A program made the translations under genes and the position numbers. From Geodermatophilus marinus (GTDB lineage: Bacteria > Actinomycetota > Actinomycetes > Mycobacteriales > Geodermatophilaceae), in NCBI RefSeq assembly GCF_003428645.1, contig NZ_QVQH01000009.1, positions 1 through 64,000 on the forward strand: DNA of 64,000 nucleotides, read 5' to 3'. Of this stretch, positions 43,525-52,931 are shown one piece after another (within the stretch, counting starts at the first letter, position 1; every line of letters begins with the position of its first letter). The notes below the pieces were generated by a model. That model did not search any database. It was not told the DNA's origin and saw nothing but the letters and a program-made list of their open reading frames with translations.

Positions 43525-45189
43525 ATGCCCACGCCGGAAGAGCGGGTCACCGAGCTGCTGGCCGAGGTCGGCGGCGAGGCCGCCCCCGCCGTCCTGCTCT
43601 GCGACCGCCATCCGGCCGACCGGGTCGCGCTCACGGTGGTCGAGGGTGATCTGTCCGGCCGGGACCTCACCTACGGCCACCTGCGGGTTCGCTCGGAGCA
43701 GGCGGCCGCGGCGCTGGCCTCGCTCGGGGTCCGGGCGGGCGACCGCGTCGCCACGCTGATGGGCAAGGGCGAGGACCTCGTCGTCACCGTGCTGGGCATC
43801 TGGCGCCTGGGTGCGGTCCACGTGCCCCTGTTCACCGCGTTCGCCCCGGCGGCCATCGGTGCGCGGCTGCTGCCGAGCCGCACCACGGTGGTGGTGTGCG
43901 ACGCCGATCAGCGGGCCAAGCTCGACCCGGGGCCTGACATCCCGGCCGATGCGCCGTGGCGCGTCGTCGTCACCGGGGATCCGGCACAGCGCCGCCCGGG
44001 GGATGCCGGGCTGGACGACCTGCTCGACGCGCAGCTCCCCGGTTACGCCGCCGCGGTGCGGCGGCCCACCGATGCGCTCATCCACCTGTTCACCTCGGGG
44101 ACGACCGGAGCCCCCAAGGCGGTCCCGGTCCCGGGCGGCGCCCTGCCCGGCATCGCCGTCTACCTCGAGTACGGCCTGGACGTGCGCGCGGACGACGTCT
44201 TCTGGAACATCGCCGACCCCGGCTGGGCGTACGGGCTGTACTACGGCATCGTCGGCCCGCTCCTCACGGGCCGCCGGAACCTGCTGCTGCGCGCCGGCTT
44301 CGACGTGGGGACGACGTGGGAGGTCCTCGACCGGTTCGGCGTCACCAACTTCGCCGCGGCCCCGACGGTCTTCCGCGCCCTGCGTGCCGGGGAGGCGCAG
44401 GCGCCGTCCGCGGGACTGCGCCTGCGGGTGTGCTCGAGCGCCGGTGAACCGCTCAACCCCGAGGTGGTGTCGTGGGCCGAGCAGCGGCTGGGGGTGCCCG
44501 TCCGGGACCACTACGGCCAGACCGAGCTCGGCATGGTCGTCGTCAACGGCTGGCACCCCGACATCCGGGCCGAGGTGCGGCCCGGGTCGATGGGGCGCCC
44601 GATCCCCGGCTACCGGGCCGCCGTGCTCGCCTCCGGCGAGGACGTGGCGGCGCCCCCCGGCGAGCCGGGTCGCCTGGCCGTCGACGTGCCGGGCAGCCCG
44701 CTGATGTGGTTCACCGGGTACGCCGACGACCCCGAGCGGACGGCGGAGCGGTTCAGCGCCGATCGGCGCTGGTACCTGACCGGCGACGTCGCGTCGGTGG
44801 ACGAGGACGGCTGGTTCTCCTACTCCTCGCGCGACGACGACGTGATCATCATGGCGGGCTACCGGATCGGGCCCTTCGAGGTCGAGTCGGCCCTGGTGTC
44901 GCACCCGGCCGTCGCGGAGGCGGCGGTGATCGGCGTACCCGACGCACTGCGCGGCGAGGCGATCGAGGCCTACGTCGTCCTCCGCGACGCCGGGTCGGCG
45001 GCGCCGGGCCTGGTCGAGGAGCTGCGGGAGCACGTCAAGCGGCGCTACGCCGCCCACGCGTGCCCCCGGCGGATCCACGTCGTCGCCGCGTTGCCGCGCA
45101 CGCCGAGCGGCAAGGTGCAGCGCTTCGTCCTGCGCGAGCGGCGCCGCAGCGAGGCCGACCGGCGGGAGCCGAGCAGCAGCCCCGCCTGA
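43525..45189 (+). CDS. Acyl-CoA synthetase (AMP-forming)
   Basis: 554 residues of the ANL superfamily. The nucleotide motif is LFTSGTTGAPKAVPV; further motifs are YGQTELGM, WYLTGDVASVDEDGW, the hinge SRDDDVIIMAGYRI and the catalytic lysine in PSGKVQRF. It is closest to acetate/medium-chain acyl-CoA synthetases. It is followed by a convergent single-chain acyl-CoA carboxylase, so activation and carboxylation of an acyl group may be linked. ATG 43525 has GGGAGG upstream. Confidence 0.92.
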   Translation: MPTPEERVTELLAEVGGEAAPAVLLCDRHPADRVALTVVEGDLSGRDLTYGHLRVRSEQAAAALASLGVRAGDRVATLMGKGEDLVVTVLGIWRLGAVHVPLFTAFAPAAIGARLLPSRTTVVVCDADQRAKLDPGPDIPADAPWRVVVTGDPAQRRPGDAGLDDLLDAQLPGYAAAVRRPTDALIHLFTSGTTGAPKAVPVPGGALPGIAVYLEYGLDVRADDVFWNIADPGWAYGLYYGIVGPLLTGRRNLLLRAGFDVGTTWEVLDRFGVTNFAAAPTVFRALRAGEAQAPSAGLRLRVCSSAGEPLNPEVVSWAEQRLGVPVRDHYGQTELGMVVVNGWHPDIRAEVRPGSMGRPIPGYRAAVLASGEDVAAPPGEPGRLAVDVPGSPLMWFTGYADDPERTAERFSADRRWYLTGDVASVDEDGWFSYSSRDDDVIIMAGYRIGPFEVESALVSHPAVAEAAVIGVPDALRGEAIEAYVVLRDAGSAAPGLVEELREHVKRRYAAHACPRRIHVVAALPRTPSGKVQRFVLRERRRSEADRREPSSSPA

Positions 45190-45243
45190 GCCGTCGACCG
45201 CCCCGGCCGACGGTGGAGCTGGTCTCCCGGGGCTGACGGGCGC

Positions 45244-48200
45244 CTACCAGGTGTCGACGTTCGGCCGCACCCGCCCGGCCGGGCGCGGGGTGTCGGCGAC
45301 CTCGCGGGTGAGCGTGGCGATCCAGCGGCGGGTGTCGGCGGGGTCGACGACGTCGTCGATCTCCCAGTGCGCGGCGACGTTGAGCCCGCGGCCCTTCTCG
45401 TAGGAGGCGGCGACGGCGGCCTCGTAGGCGGCCTGCCGCTCGCGCTCGTCCTCGATCGCGGCCAGCTCGCGGCGCATGCCCAGCCGGACGGCGCCCTCCA
45501 GGCCCATCGGCCCGAACTCGCTGGTTGGCCAGCCGACGGCGAACCGCGGCACCTTCATGCTGCCGCCGGCCATCGCCTGCGCGCCGAGCCCGTAGGCCTT
45601 GCGGACGACGACCGTGCCGATCGGCACCGACAGGTTCGCGCCGGTGACGAACAGCCGGGAGAAGTGCCGCACCGTCGCCGTCTTCTCCGACTCGGGGCCG
45701 ACCATGAAGCCGGGGGTGTCGCAGAAGGAGACGACCGGCAGCCGGTGCGCGTCGCACAGCTGCAGGAACCGGGCGGCCTTGTCGGCGGCGTCGGCGTCGA
45801 TCGCGCCGCCGAGGTGGGTGGGCACGTTGGCCAGCACGCCGACCGGGGCGCCCTCCACCCGTGCCAGGGCGGTGACCATCCCGGCGCCCCAGCCGTCCCG
45901 GAGCTCGAGCACCGAGCCCTCGTCGCACACGCTGCGCACCACCGCCCGCATGTCGTAGGCGCGCTTGCGGTTCTCGGGCACCAGGTGCCGGGCCAGGCGG
46001 GGGTCGGGGGCGGTCCAGCCCTCGACGGGGCCGGCGAAGTAGGAGAGGTACTGCCGGGCCGCGGCCACCGCTGCGGCGTCGTCCGGCACCCGGAGGTCGA
46101 CGACGCCGTTGGCGTGCTGGACCTCGATCGGGCCGATCTCCTCCGGCGCGACGACGCCGAGCCCGCCGCCCTCGATCATCGCCGGGCCGCCCATGCCGAT
46201 GTTCGCGTCCTCGGTGGCGATGACGACGTCGCAGGTGCCCAGCAGCGCGGCGTTGCCCGCGAAGCACCGCCCGGACGCGATGCCGACGGTCGGCACCAGG
46301 CCCGACAGCCGGCCGAAGAGGGTGAAGGCCATGGTGTCGAGCGCGGAGACGATCGGCAGGTCGACGTCCCCCGGCCGGCCCCCGCCGCCCTCGGCGAACA
46401 GCACGACCGGCAGCCGGCGGGTCTCGGCGAGCTCGAACAGCCGGTCCTTCTTGAGGTGGCCGCGCAGGCCCTGGGTGCCGGCGAGGACGGTGTAGTCGTA
46501 GGAGACGACGACGGCCGGGGCGCCGCCGATCTCGGCCAGGCCGCCGACGACGCCGTCGGCCGGGGTGGTCCGCTCGAGCTCCTCCCGGCTGCGGCGGCGC
46601 TCCTGCGCGGCGATGGCGAGCGGGCCGTACTCGAGGAAGCTGCCCGGGTCGACGAGGTCGGCGAGGTTCTCCCGCGCCGTCCGCCGCCCCTGGGCGTGCC
46701 GCCGGGCGACCGCCTCGGGGCGGTGCTCGTCGAGGCCGAGCTCGTGCCGCCGGCGCACCTCGGCGAGGTCGGCCCGCTCGGCGTCGAGGTCGAGCTCGGC
46801 CGCGGCCTCCCGGTCGCGCCCGGCGTCGTGCTCGACGGTGGCCAGCAGCTGGCCCTGCCGGACGGTCTCCCCCACCGCGACCGCGACCGACCGCACCACG
46901 CCGCCGGCCGGCAGCGCGACGACGTGCTCCATCTTCATCGCCTCGAGGACGACGACCGCCCCGCGCGGCTGGACCGCCGTCCCGGGCCCCGCCTCGACGG
47001 CGACGACCGTGCCGGGGACCGGCGCCCGCAGCGCGTCCTCGTCGGCGTCGAGCGGCTCCTCGGTGCCCGACGCGTCGGGCTGCCCGGCGACCAGCTCGGC
47101 GGTGCGGTCGTCGACGAAGGTCGTCGTGGCCTGCTCGACCTCGGGGTGCGCGAGCAGCGCGCGCAGGAAGCCGGCGTTGGTGGCGACGCCGCGGACGTCG
47201 AGCTCGGCCAGCGCCCGGCCGGCCTTCCGCAGCGCCCCGGCGAGGTCGCGCTCGGAGACGACGACCTTGGCCAGCAACGGGTCGTAGCGCGCGCTCTGCC
47301 GCACGCCCTGGCGGGCCGCGGTGTCGACCCGCACGCCGGGGCCGCCGGGGAGGGTGAGCGCGGTGATCGTGCCGGCGGAGGGGACGACGGCGCCGTCGGC
47401 GGTCACGGTCTCGGCGTTGACGCGGGCCTGCACCGCCCAGCCGACGCTGCGCGGCGGGCCGTCGGCGAGGCCGAGGTCGGCGAGCGTGGCGCCGGTGGCG
47501 ACGCGCAGCTGGAGGCGGACGAGGTCGAGGCCGAGGGTCTCCTCGGTGACGGTGTGCTCGACCTGCAGCCGCGGGTTGCACTCGAGGAAGACGTGCCGCT
47601 CGGGGTCGTCGGCGGCGACGAGGAACTCGACGGTGGCCAGGCCGGTGAGCCCGGCCTCCCGGGCGAGGACGGCGGCGGCCGCGTGCAGCCGCCGGCGGAC
47701 GGGCTCGGGCAGGTGCGGGGCGGGCGCGATCTCGACGATCTTCTGCCGGTGCCGCTGCAGCGAGCAGTCGCGGTCGCCGAGGACGACGACGTCGCGGCGG
47801 GCGTCGCCGAGCACCTGCACCTCGACGTGCCGGGCCCGCTCCAGCCAGGCCTCGGCGAAGACCGTGCCGTCGCCGAAGGCGGCCCGCGCCTCGGACGACG
47901 CGCGGGCCAGCGCGGCGGCCACGTCGTCGCCCGGCCGGACCAGCCGCGTGCCGCGCCCGCCGCCGCCGGCGCGGGCCTTGAGCAGCACCGCGCCGGTGTC
48001 CGCGAGCAGCGCCTCGACCTCCTGCGCCTCGACGCCGGCGTCCGTGCCGCGCAGGACGGGGATGCCGGCGGCCTCGGCCAAGGCCCGGGAGCGGACCTTG
48101 TCACCGAAGAGCTCCAGCGCCTCCGCCGGCGGGCCGACGAAGGTGACGCCGGCGTCGGCGCAGGCGCGGGCGAGGGCCGGGTGCTCGGAGAGGAAGCCGT

Positions 48201-48447
48201 AGCCGGGGTGCAGCAGGTTGCAGCCGGTCGCCGTCGCGGCGGCCACCACCGCGGCGACGTCGAGGTGGGCGGCCGGGCCGGTGCCGGGCAGCGGGTGCGC
48301 CTCGTCGGCCGCGGCCAGGTGCGGGGCGTCGGGCTCGTCGGCGGCCGCGACCGCGACCGACGTCGTCCCCTCGGCCGCGGCGGCGCGGGCGATGCGGACG
48401 GCGATCTCCCCGCGGTTGGCGATCAGCAGGCGGTGCGCGGCGGCCAT
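45244..48447 (-). CDS. Single-chain acyl-CoA carboxylase (BC-BCCP-CT)
   Basis: 1067 residues combining three functions in one chain. Biotin carboxylase (about 1-450) has LLIANRGEIAVRIARA, LLKARAGGGGRGTRLV and HRQKIVEIAPA. The biotin carrier domain has EAMKMEHV with the biotinyl-lysine near 504. The carboxyltransferase (about 575-1067) follows, with GCCFAGNA-like (here SGRCFAGNAALLG) and GGSMKVPRFAVGWP sites. This order matches the homohexameric long-chain acyl-CoA carboxylases of mycobacteria rather than the usual split AccA/AccD systems. Start MAAAHRLL at 48447. It probably carboxylates acetyl-, propionyl- or longer acyl-CoA. Confidence 0.93.
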   Translation of the reverse strand: MAAAHRLLIANRGEIAVRIARAAAAEGTTSVAVAAADEPDAPHLAAADEAHPLPGTGPAAHLDVAAVVAAATATGCNLLHPGYGFLSEHPALARACADAGVTFVGPPAEALELFGDKVRSRALAEAAGIPVLRGTDAGVEAQEVEALLADTGAVLLKARAGGGGRGTRLVRPGDDVAAALARASSEARAAFGDGTVFAEAWLERARHVEVQVLGDARRDVVVLGDRDCSLQRHRQKIVEIAPAPHLPEPVRRRLHAAAAVLAREAGLTGLATVEFLVAADDPERHVFLECNPRLQVEHTVTEETLGLDLVRLQLRVATGATLADLGLADGPPRSVGWAVQARVNAETVTADGAVVPSAGTITALTLPGGPGVRVDTAARQGVRQSARYDPLLAKVVVSERDLAGALRKAGRALAELDVRGVATNAGFLRALLAHPEVEQATTTFVDDRTAELVAGQPDASGTEEPLDADEDALRAPVPGTVVAVEAGPGTAVQPRGAVVVLEAMKMEHVVALPAGGVVRSVAVAVGETVRQGQLLATVEHDAGRDREAAAELDLDAERADLAEVRRRHELGLDEHRPEAVARRHAQGRRTARENLADLVDPGSFLEYGPLAIAAQERRRSREELERTTPADGVVGGLAEIGGAPAVVVSYDYTVLAGTQGLRGHLKKDRLFELAETRRLPVVLFAEGGGGRPGDVDLPIVSALDTMAFTLFGRLSGLVPTVGIASGRCFAGNAALLGTCDVVIATEDANIGMGGPAMIEGGGLGVVAPEEIGPIEVQHANGVVDLRVPDDAAAVAAARQYLSYFAGPVEGWTAPDPRLARHLVPENRKRAYDMRAVVRSVCDEGSVLELRDGWGAGMVTALARVEGAPVGVLANVPTHLGGAIDADAADKAARFLQLCDAHRLPVVSFCDTPGFMVGPESEKTATVRHFSRLFVTGANLSVPIGTVVVRKAYGLGAQAMAGGSMKVPRFAVGWPTSEFGPMGLEGAVRLGMRRELAAIEDERERQAAYEAAVAASYEKGRGLNVAAHWEIDDVVDPADTRRWIATLTREVADTPRPAGRVRPNVDTW

Positions 48448-48528
48448 CCCCGGATGCTCGCACGGCACCGTGATCGCCCTGTGCCCGCCGTCACGAGCGC
48501 CGGGCCGCGCCGTGCACGGCTCGCGGGT

Positions 48529-49812
48529 TCAGCTGGGCGTGCCGGCGCGGACCAGTTCGGCGGCCTCCGTCTCCACCGCACCGGCGAGCACGTCGACGTC
48601 CTCGACCACCGCAGGGTCGGCGACCAACCCGAAGCACAGCCGGTCGGCGACCGACACCACGGCCACCCGGAGGGCGTGGTGCCGGCCGACCTCGGCGAGC
48701 GAGTGCAGGGTGTCGACCCGGGCGCCCAGCACGCTGACCGGTCCGGTCGGCCCCCGCACGTTCGACACGTTGAGCGCGAAGGCCCGCCCGCTGCGCTGCA
48801 GCCGCTGCGACCAGTGCGCCAGCCGCGGGGAGGCGCGGGCCAGCCGGGCCATCAGCTCGTCGAGCTCCTGGGCGTCGTGCCGGGTCTTGCGCAGGGCGGT
48901 CTCGGTGCGGACGGCGGCCAGCCGCACCCCGACGTCCGGCTCGTCGACCGGGAGGTCCACCCGGAACCACGAGTCGCGGTTGCCGGCCGCGTCACCGGCG
49001 GGGTGCAGCGTGACCGGCACCTTGACCCGCAGCCGGCGCAGCGGGCCGTGCCGGTGCTCCAGCCAGCGGCGCAGCGCACCGGCGACGACGGCGAGCACCG
49101 CGTCGTTCACCGTCGCGCCGGCCAGCGCGCTAGCGGCGTCGTGCAGGGCGGGCAGCGGGGCCGTGGCGAGGGCGACCGCGCGGTCGCGGCCCACCCGGGC
49201 GTCGAACGGGGAGCGGCGCAGGCCCGGCAGCAGCTCGCCGGAGAGGACCCCGGCGAGGTCGTGCCGCGGGGTCTCGCTGCCCGGCGGGTCCCCGGGTGCG
49301 TGCGCGGCGCGGGGTGCGGGCACGGCGGGGGCGGCCCTGGGAGCCGGTGCGGTCGGGGCGTCCCAGAGGACGTCCTGCGCCAGCCGCATGGCCGTGGTGC
49401 CGTCGGCCAGCGCGTGGTGCACCCGCCAGACCAGGGCCGCACCGCCCCCGGCCAGCGGCCCGACGAGGTCCATCCGCCACAGCGGCCGGCTCCGGTCGAG
49501 GCGCTGCACGAACAGCCGCGCCACCTCCTGGCGCAGCCCGGCCGGGTCGAGCGGGGTGGCCGCGTGGACGGCGCCCACGTGGGCGGCGACGTCCACCGCC
49601 GCGTCGGGGAGCCACACCGGTGCGTCGGCGGGGCCGGCCAGCCGCCAGGTCAGCCGTGGCGCGTCCGCGAGCCGGCGGGCCACCGCGTCGCGCAGCGCGG
49701 CCAGGTCCGGCGCACCGGGCGCCAGGCGGACCACCTTGCAGGTGTGCCCGACCACGTGCGCGCCCTCGAGGGCCAGGATCGCCCGGTCCTCGGCCGTCAG
49801 CGGGACCACCAC
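48529..49812 (-). CDS. Wax ester synthase/diacylglycerol acyltransferase
   Basis: About 427 residues of the WS/DGAT family. The catalytic motif HHALADG lies near residue 131; other blocks are RPLWRMDLVGPL, TVNDAVLAVVAGALRRWL and NVSNVRGPTGPV. These enzymes make triacylglycerol or wax esters from acyl-CoA, the storage lipids of actinobacteria. Upstream of the family start, the frame extends to TTG 49848, but GTG 49812 is the more likely start. It lies on the same strand as the carboxylase (81-base gap), consistent with a lipid-storage block. Confidence 0.88.
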   Translation of the reverse strand: MVVPLTAEDRAILALEGAHVVGHTCKVVRLAPGAPDLAALRDAVARRLADAPRLTWRLAGPADAPVWLPDAAVDVAAHVGAVHAATPLDPAGLRQEVARLFVQRLDRSRPLWRMDLVGPLAGGGAALVWRVHHALADGTTAMRLAQDVLWDAPTAPAPRAAPAVPAPRAAHAPGDPPGSETPRHDLAGVLSGELLPGLRRSPFDARVGRDRAVALATAPLPALHDAASALAGATVNDAVLAVVAGALRRWLEHRHGPLRRLRVKVPVTLHPAGDAAGNRDSWFRVDLPVDEPDVGVRLAAVRTETALRKTRHDAQELDELMARLARASPRLAHWSQRLQRSGRAFALNVSNVRGPTGPVSVLGARVDTLHSLAEVGRHHALRVAVVSVADRLCFGLVADPAVVEDVDVLAGAVETEAAELVRAGTPS

Positions 49813-49869
49813 TGGATCAGCCTGCTCGCCGAGAGGGTCGCCGGACAACCCGGTGCGGCACGACCGCGG

Positions 49870-51190
49870 TCAGCCGCGGGCGCGCCGCCGGGTGTGCCGG
49901 TCGTACAGCTCGAGCAGCTCGCTGGTGGCGGCGGCGTCGAAGGCCTCGGGGTCGAACTCCCCGCCGATCCACTCCCGCAGCTCGTCGTGCTCGGGGTCGT
50001 CCGGGTCGGCCAGCACCGCGAGCAGGCGCTCGTAGCCGTGCGGGCCGCCGCAGTCCTCCGGCGGGGCAGGCGCGGGCGCCGTCGAGGCAGCGCGGCGCCC
50101 CGGGGCCGACCGCGGGGAGCCGCTCCCCGATCCGGACGTCGTGCTCCCAGCCGTCGCCGAAGTCGTACTCGTAGGTGAACTCGCGGGTGACGGCCGCGGC
50201 GTCGCCGACGGTGACGGTGTCCTCGTCGCCGATCGGGTCGGGGAGGTCCTCGACGTCGCCGTAGACGACGCCGGCGACCTCGAACTGGTGCAGGTGGGCG
50301 TCCTGCCAGCCCATCGCGGTCTGCAGCACCGCGTGCAGCTGGCGCAGGGTCAGGGAGGCGGGGACGAGGAGCCGGCGCCAGACGGGGGGTTCGGTGTCGC
50401 GGAGGACGACGGTGAGCTCGACGGCCTCGTCCCGTCGCCCGGACGCCGGTGCGCCGGCGGGTCCGGCACTCGTGGTCTCCGCGCCCTGCCCGAGCAGCGC
50501 GGCGCGGGCCAGCTGCACCGCCCCGGCGCCGGGCCGCTTCTCCCCGTACCGCGGGCCCTCGAGCAGGCCCATCCGGTCGAGGACCGCGCTGGTGTCCCGC
50601 GTGAGCGCGATCGCGTCCACCTCCTCCGGCGGGCGGCCGGTGACCTCGTCGACCAGGCCGAGCGCAGCGAGGCACTCGGCGACCAGGGTCTCGGTGCGCG
50701 ACCGCCCCGCGGCGACCGCGAGCAGGTACAGCAGGCCGGCGTCGCGCTCGACCTCGCCGCGGGCCAGCGGCAGGCGCTCGGCGACGTGCCACCACAGGCC
50801 GACCGGGTCGTCGGTCAGCCGCCGTCCGGCGACGGTGCGCAGCAGGACGCCGCGGTGCGTGCGCAGCAGGCCGAACCGGCGGGCGGAGTCCCGCAGCAGC
50901 AGGACCGGGAGGGTGTGCTCCTCCCGGTTGTGCTTGCCGATCCAGCGGTCCTCCCAACCGAGGCCGGTCATCGTCTCGGTGACGAGCGCGGGCGGCAGGT
51001 AGCCGGACTTGGTGAGCCGGACGCCGTCCCCCACCCGGGCCAGTAGCCACCGGTAGGGCTCGACGGCGGCCGGGTCGGGCACCGGCGCCGGGCCGGCGTC
51101 CAGGCCGGCGGCGTCGAGCAGCCGGAGCACCGGCACCGACCGGGTGCGGCGGAGCCGTTCGATCAGGTCGGCGGCCTCGCGAGCTTCCAC
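49870..51190 (-). pseudogene. Frameshifted pRiA4b ORF-3-like gene
   Basis: The first ~370 codons from ATG 51190 encode a helical region and the pRiA4b ORF-3 fold (VVLRDTEPPVWRRLLVP, ASLTLRQLHAVLQTAMGW, EYDFGDGWEHDVRI, RCLDGARACP). Near base 50070 a run of four C shifts the frame. One base fewer restores the family ending: CPPEDCGGPHGYE, then DPDDPEHDELREW and GGEFDPEAFDAAAT, closing at the stop 49870-49872. As written, translation runs on in the wrong frame to 49817. Either a true pseudogene or a one-base sequence error. The family is often labelled IS1096 passenger, but no transposase is here. Confidence 0.85.
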
Positions 51191-51253
51191 CCGGGCATGG
51201 TGCCAGCCGCCTGGCCGGCGGACGGCGGGCCCCGAGCTGTTGCCCCTGCGCTT

Positions 51254-51292
51254 CCTCCGTCATTGAGTGCAGGGGGCACTCAATGACGGAGG
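51254..51292. repeat. GAGTGCA palindrome, copy 4
   Basis: Perfect 17-base arms (CCTCCGTCATTGAGTGC at 51254-51270, complement at 51276-51292) with a 5-base AGGGG loop. Weaker pairing continues outward (CCCCTGCG against CGCAAGGGG). It lies between two divergently oriented genes (51190 minus, 51434 plus), so it cannot be a simple terminator of either. Confidence 0.92.
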
Positions 51293-51380
51293 CGCCGCAA
51301 GGGGACGCACCAGTTCCGGACGGCGCGGTTCCTGCCGATGGGAGGGACGTCCGGCACGGCCTGCCTTCGGACTTCCCGAC

Positions 51381-51425
51381 GTCGATCAATTTTTCCACTT
51401 GATCGACAGTGTCGTTGAGACGACA
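51381..51425. promoter_or_regulatory. Twin inverted-repeat operators ahead of the HTH/AbiEii pair
   Basis: In an unusually AT-rich stretch, GTCGATCAA (51381-51389) and TTGATCGAC (51399-51407) form 9-base arms around a 9-base spacer; 3 bases later TGTCGT (51410-51415) and ACGACA (51420-51425) form a second, 6-base inverted repeat. The second ends 8 bases before the ATG at 51434. They are likely binding sites of the HTH protein encoded just downstream. Confidence 0.72.
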
Positions 51426-51433
51426 TTTTCCGT

Positions 51434-52102
51434 ATGGCGCTGATGACCACCCAGCAGGCCGCCGAGCGGATCGGCGTCTCGGCCCGGCACGTGCAGCGCC
51501 TGGTGGCCGCCGGGGACCTGGTCGCGATCGGCCCCGACCGCATCGACCCCGAGTCCGTGGCGCAGTGGATGGCCCAGCGGCAGGGCAGCCGGCTGCGGGC
51601 GTGGGAGGAGCCGACCGCGTGGGCCGCCGTCGCCCTGCTCGAGGAACTGCCGGCCCCGTGGCTGGGGCAGGCCCAGCGCTCGCGCCTCCGGTCGGCTCTG
51701 GCCGACGTCCCGGTGTCCGAGCTCGCGCCGCGGACGCGCAACCGGGCCACGGTGCACCGCTGGTCGGCGCACCCCCGCGCGCTCGACCACCTCGCGGCCG
51801 ACGTCGTCGAGTCCGGTGCGACGCGGGGGATCGGCGGGCTGACCGCCGTCCCCGACCGGCTCGACGGGTATGTGCACGGCGCCGCACTGCCCCGGCTGGT
51901 GCAGCGCTACCGGCTGGAGAGCGACCCGGCGGGCAGCGTCACGCTGCGCGCGACGGGCATGCCGGGGGACGTCGTCGCGGAGCTGGCGCGCGGGCGCCGG
52001 CACGTGCTGGCCGGGCTGGACCTCGCCGGGTCGACCGACGCCCGGGAGCGCTCGGCTGGCGAGCGCCTCCTCGACCGGGCACGGGCGTCGCTCCGTGGCT
52101 GA
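51434..52102 (+). CDS. HTH antitoxin-like regulator
   Basis: 222 residues. The N terminus is an excisionase/MerR-like helix-turn-helix: TTQQAAERIGVSARHVQRLV then AGDLVAIGPDRIDPESVAQW. The rest is a helical part (about 60-222) without recognised domain, with WSAHPRALDHLAADVV. The gene is coupled to a nucleotidyltransferase gene by an 8-base overlap and preceded by two inverted repeats. This arrangement resembles AbiEi/AbiEii-type toxin-antitoxin pairs, so I infer an autoregulating antitoxin. Confidence 0.75.
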   Translation: MALMTTQQAAERIGVSARHVQRLVAAGDLVAIGPDRIDPESVAQWMAQRQGSRLRAWEEPTAWAAVALLEELPAPWLGQAQRSRLRSALADVPVSELAPRTRNRATVHRWSAHPRALDHLAADVVESGATRGIGGLTAVPDRLDGYVHGAALPRLVQRYRLESDPAGSVTLRATGMPGDVVAELARGRRHVLAGLDLAGSTDARERSAGERLLDRARASLRG

Positions 52103-52865
52103 GGTGCTGCGGGTCCCGACGCCGGCCGGCGGCTGGGGTCGCCCCTGGCCGGACGTCGCCGAACTGGCGGCCGGCGTCCCCTTCGAGGCGTGGACCCTCA
52201 TCGGCGGGCTGATGGTCCAGCTGCACGCCGTCGCCGCGGGGCTCCCGGTGGTGCGGCCGACGAACGACGTCGACGTCCTGCTGCACGTGGAGACCGGCCG
52301 GGGCCGCGCCCAGCAGGTCGCCACCGCGCTGGAGGGGTTGGGCTACCGGCTCCGACCGAGCATCGACCCCCGCGCCGGGACGGCGCACCGGTTCGTCCGC
52401 GACGGGGCCACCGTCGACCTGGTGACGTCCGGCCCCGACCGCTCCGTCGTCGACGTGGTCGCCGCCGACCACGCCCCGCCGCAGCGGCTGGAGCGTTTCC
52501 GCGGCTACGACCTCGTCCAGGTGACCGGCGGGACGCAGGCGCTGCGGCGGACGGTGCTCGCCGAGCTGGAGATCACCGGACCAGCGCGGACGACGGTCAG
52601 CGTGCCCGACGCGTTCGGCGCGCTGATCCTCAAGGCGGCCGCGCACCGGACCGACGCCCGCGACCGGGAGCGCCACCTGACCGACGCCGCCGTGCTGCTG
52701 GCCTGCGTCGACCCCTTCGAGCAGCGCACGTCCTCGGGCAGCGACCGGTCCCGGCTGCTGCACCTGCGGGAGCACCTCGCGGACCCGACCGCCTCGGCCT
52801 GGCTCCCGCTGCCACCGGAGGCCCGGCGCAACGGTCAGGCCGCCCTCGACCTGCTCTGCACCTGA
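52095..52865 (+). CDS. AbiEii-like nucleotidyltransferase toxin
   Basis: 256 residues with the minimal nucleotidyltransferase signature: LIGGLMVQLHA (GG at 37-38) and TNDVDVLL with aspartates 58 and 60, then a third acidic position in VDLVTSG. AbiEii toxins use such sites to modify tRNA or other targets. GTG 52095 overlaps the end of the HTH gene. The protein is somewhat short for AbiEii but near the size of actinobacterial homologues. Confidence 0.78.
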   Translation: MAEVLRVPTPAGGWGRPWPDVAELAAGVPFEAWTLIGGLMVQLHAVAAGLPVVRPTNDVDVLLHVETGRGRAQQVATALEGLGYRLRPSIDPRAGTAHRFVRDGATVDLVTSGPDRSVVDVVAADHAPPQRLERFRGYDLVQVTGGTQALRRTVLAELEITGPARTTVSVPDAFGALILKAAAHRTDARDRERHLTDAAVLLACVDPFEQRTSSGSDRSRLLHLREHLADPTASAWLPLPPEARRNGQAALDLLCT

Positions 52866-52905
52866 GCAGCCGGTCGACCGGTCGAGCGGCTCGTCACGAC
52901 CATCC

Positions 52906-52931
52906 GGTATCAACGGCGGTATCATCCGCTC
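52906..52931 (+). promoter_or_regulatory. Direct-repeat operator and leaderless promoter of the RHH/Doc pair
   Basis: GGTATCA occurs at 52906-52912 and 52918-52924, spaced by 12 bases, the pattern bound by ribbon-helix-helix repressors. TATCAT (52920-52925) would serve as a -10 box with transcription starting at about 52932, exactly the GTG of the antitoxin, so the mRNA may be leaderless. Confidence 0.55.

Noticed and set aside
45367-50178. Very long plus-strand open frame (1603 codons) over the carboxylase and WS/DGAT genes
   Set aside because: It lies antisense to strongly supported enzymes with intact motifs; at this GC content long antisense frames arise by chance, and its translation is low-complexity Gly/Arg/His/Gln without domains.
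49870-51190. Label as insertion-sequence passenger gene
   Set aside because: pRiA4b ORF-3-like proteins are often so named, but no transposase, terminal inverted repeats or target duplication was seen here.
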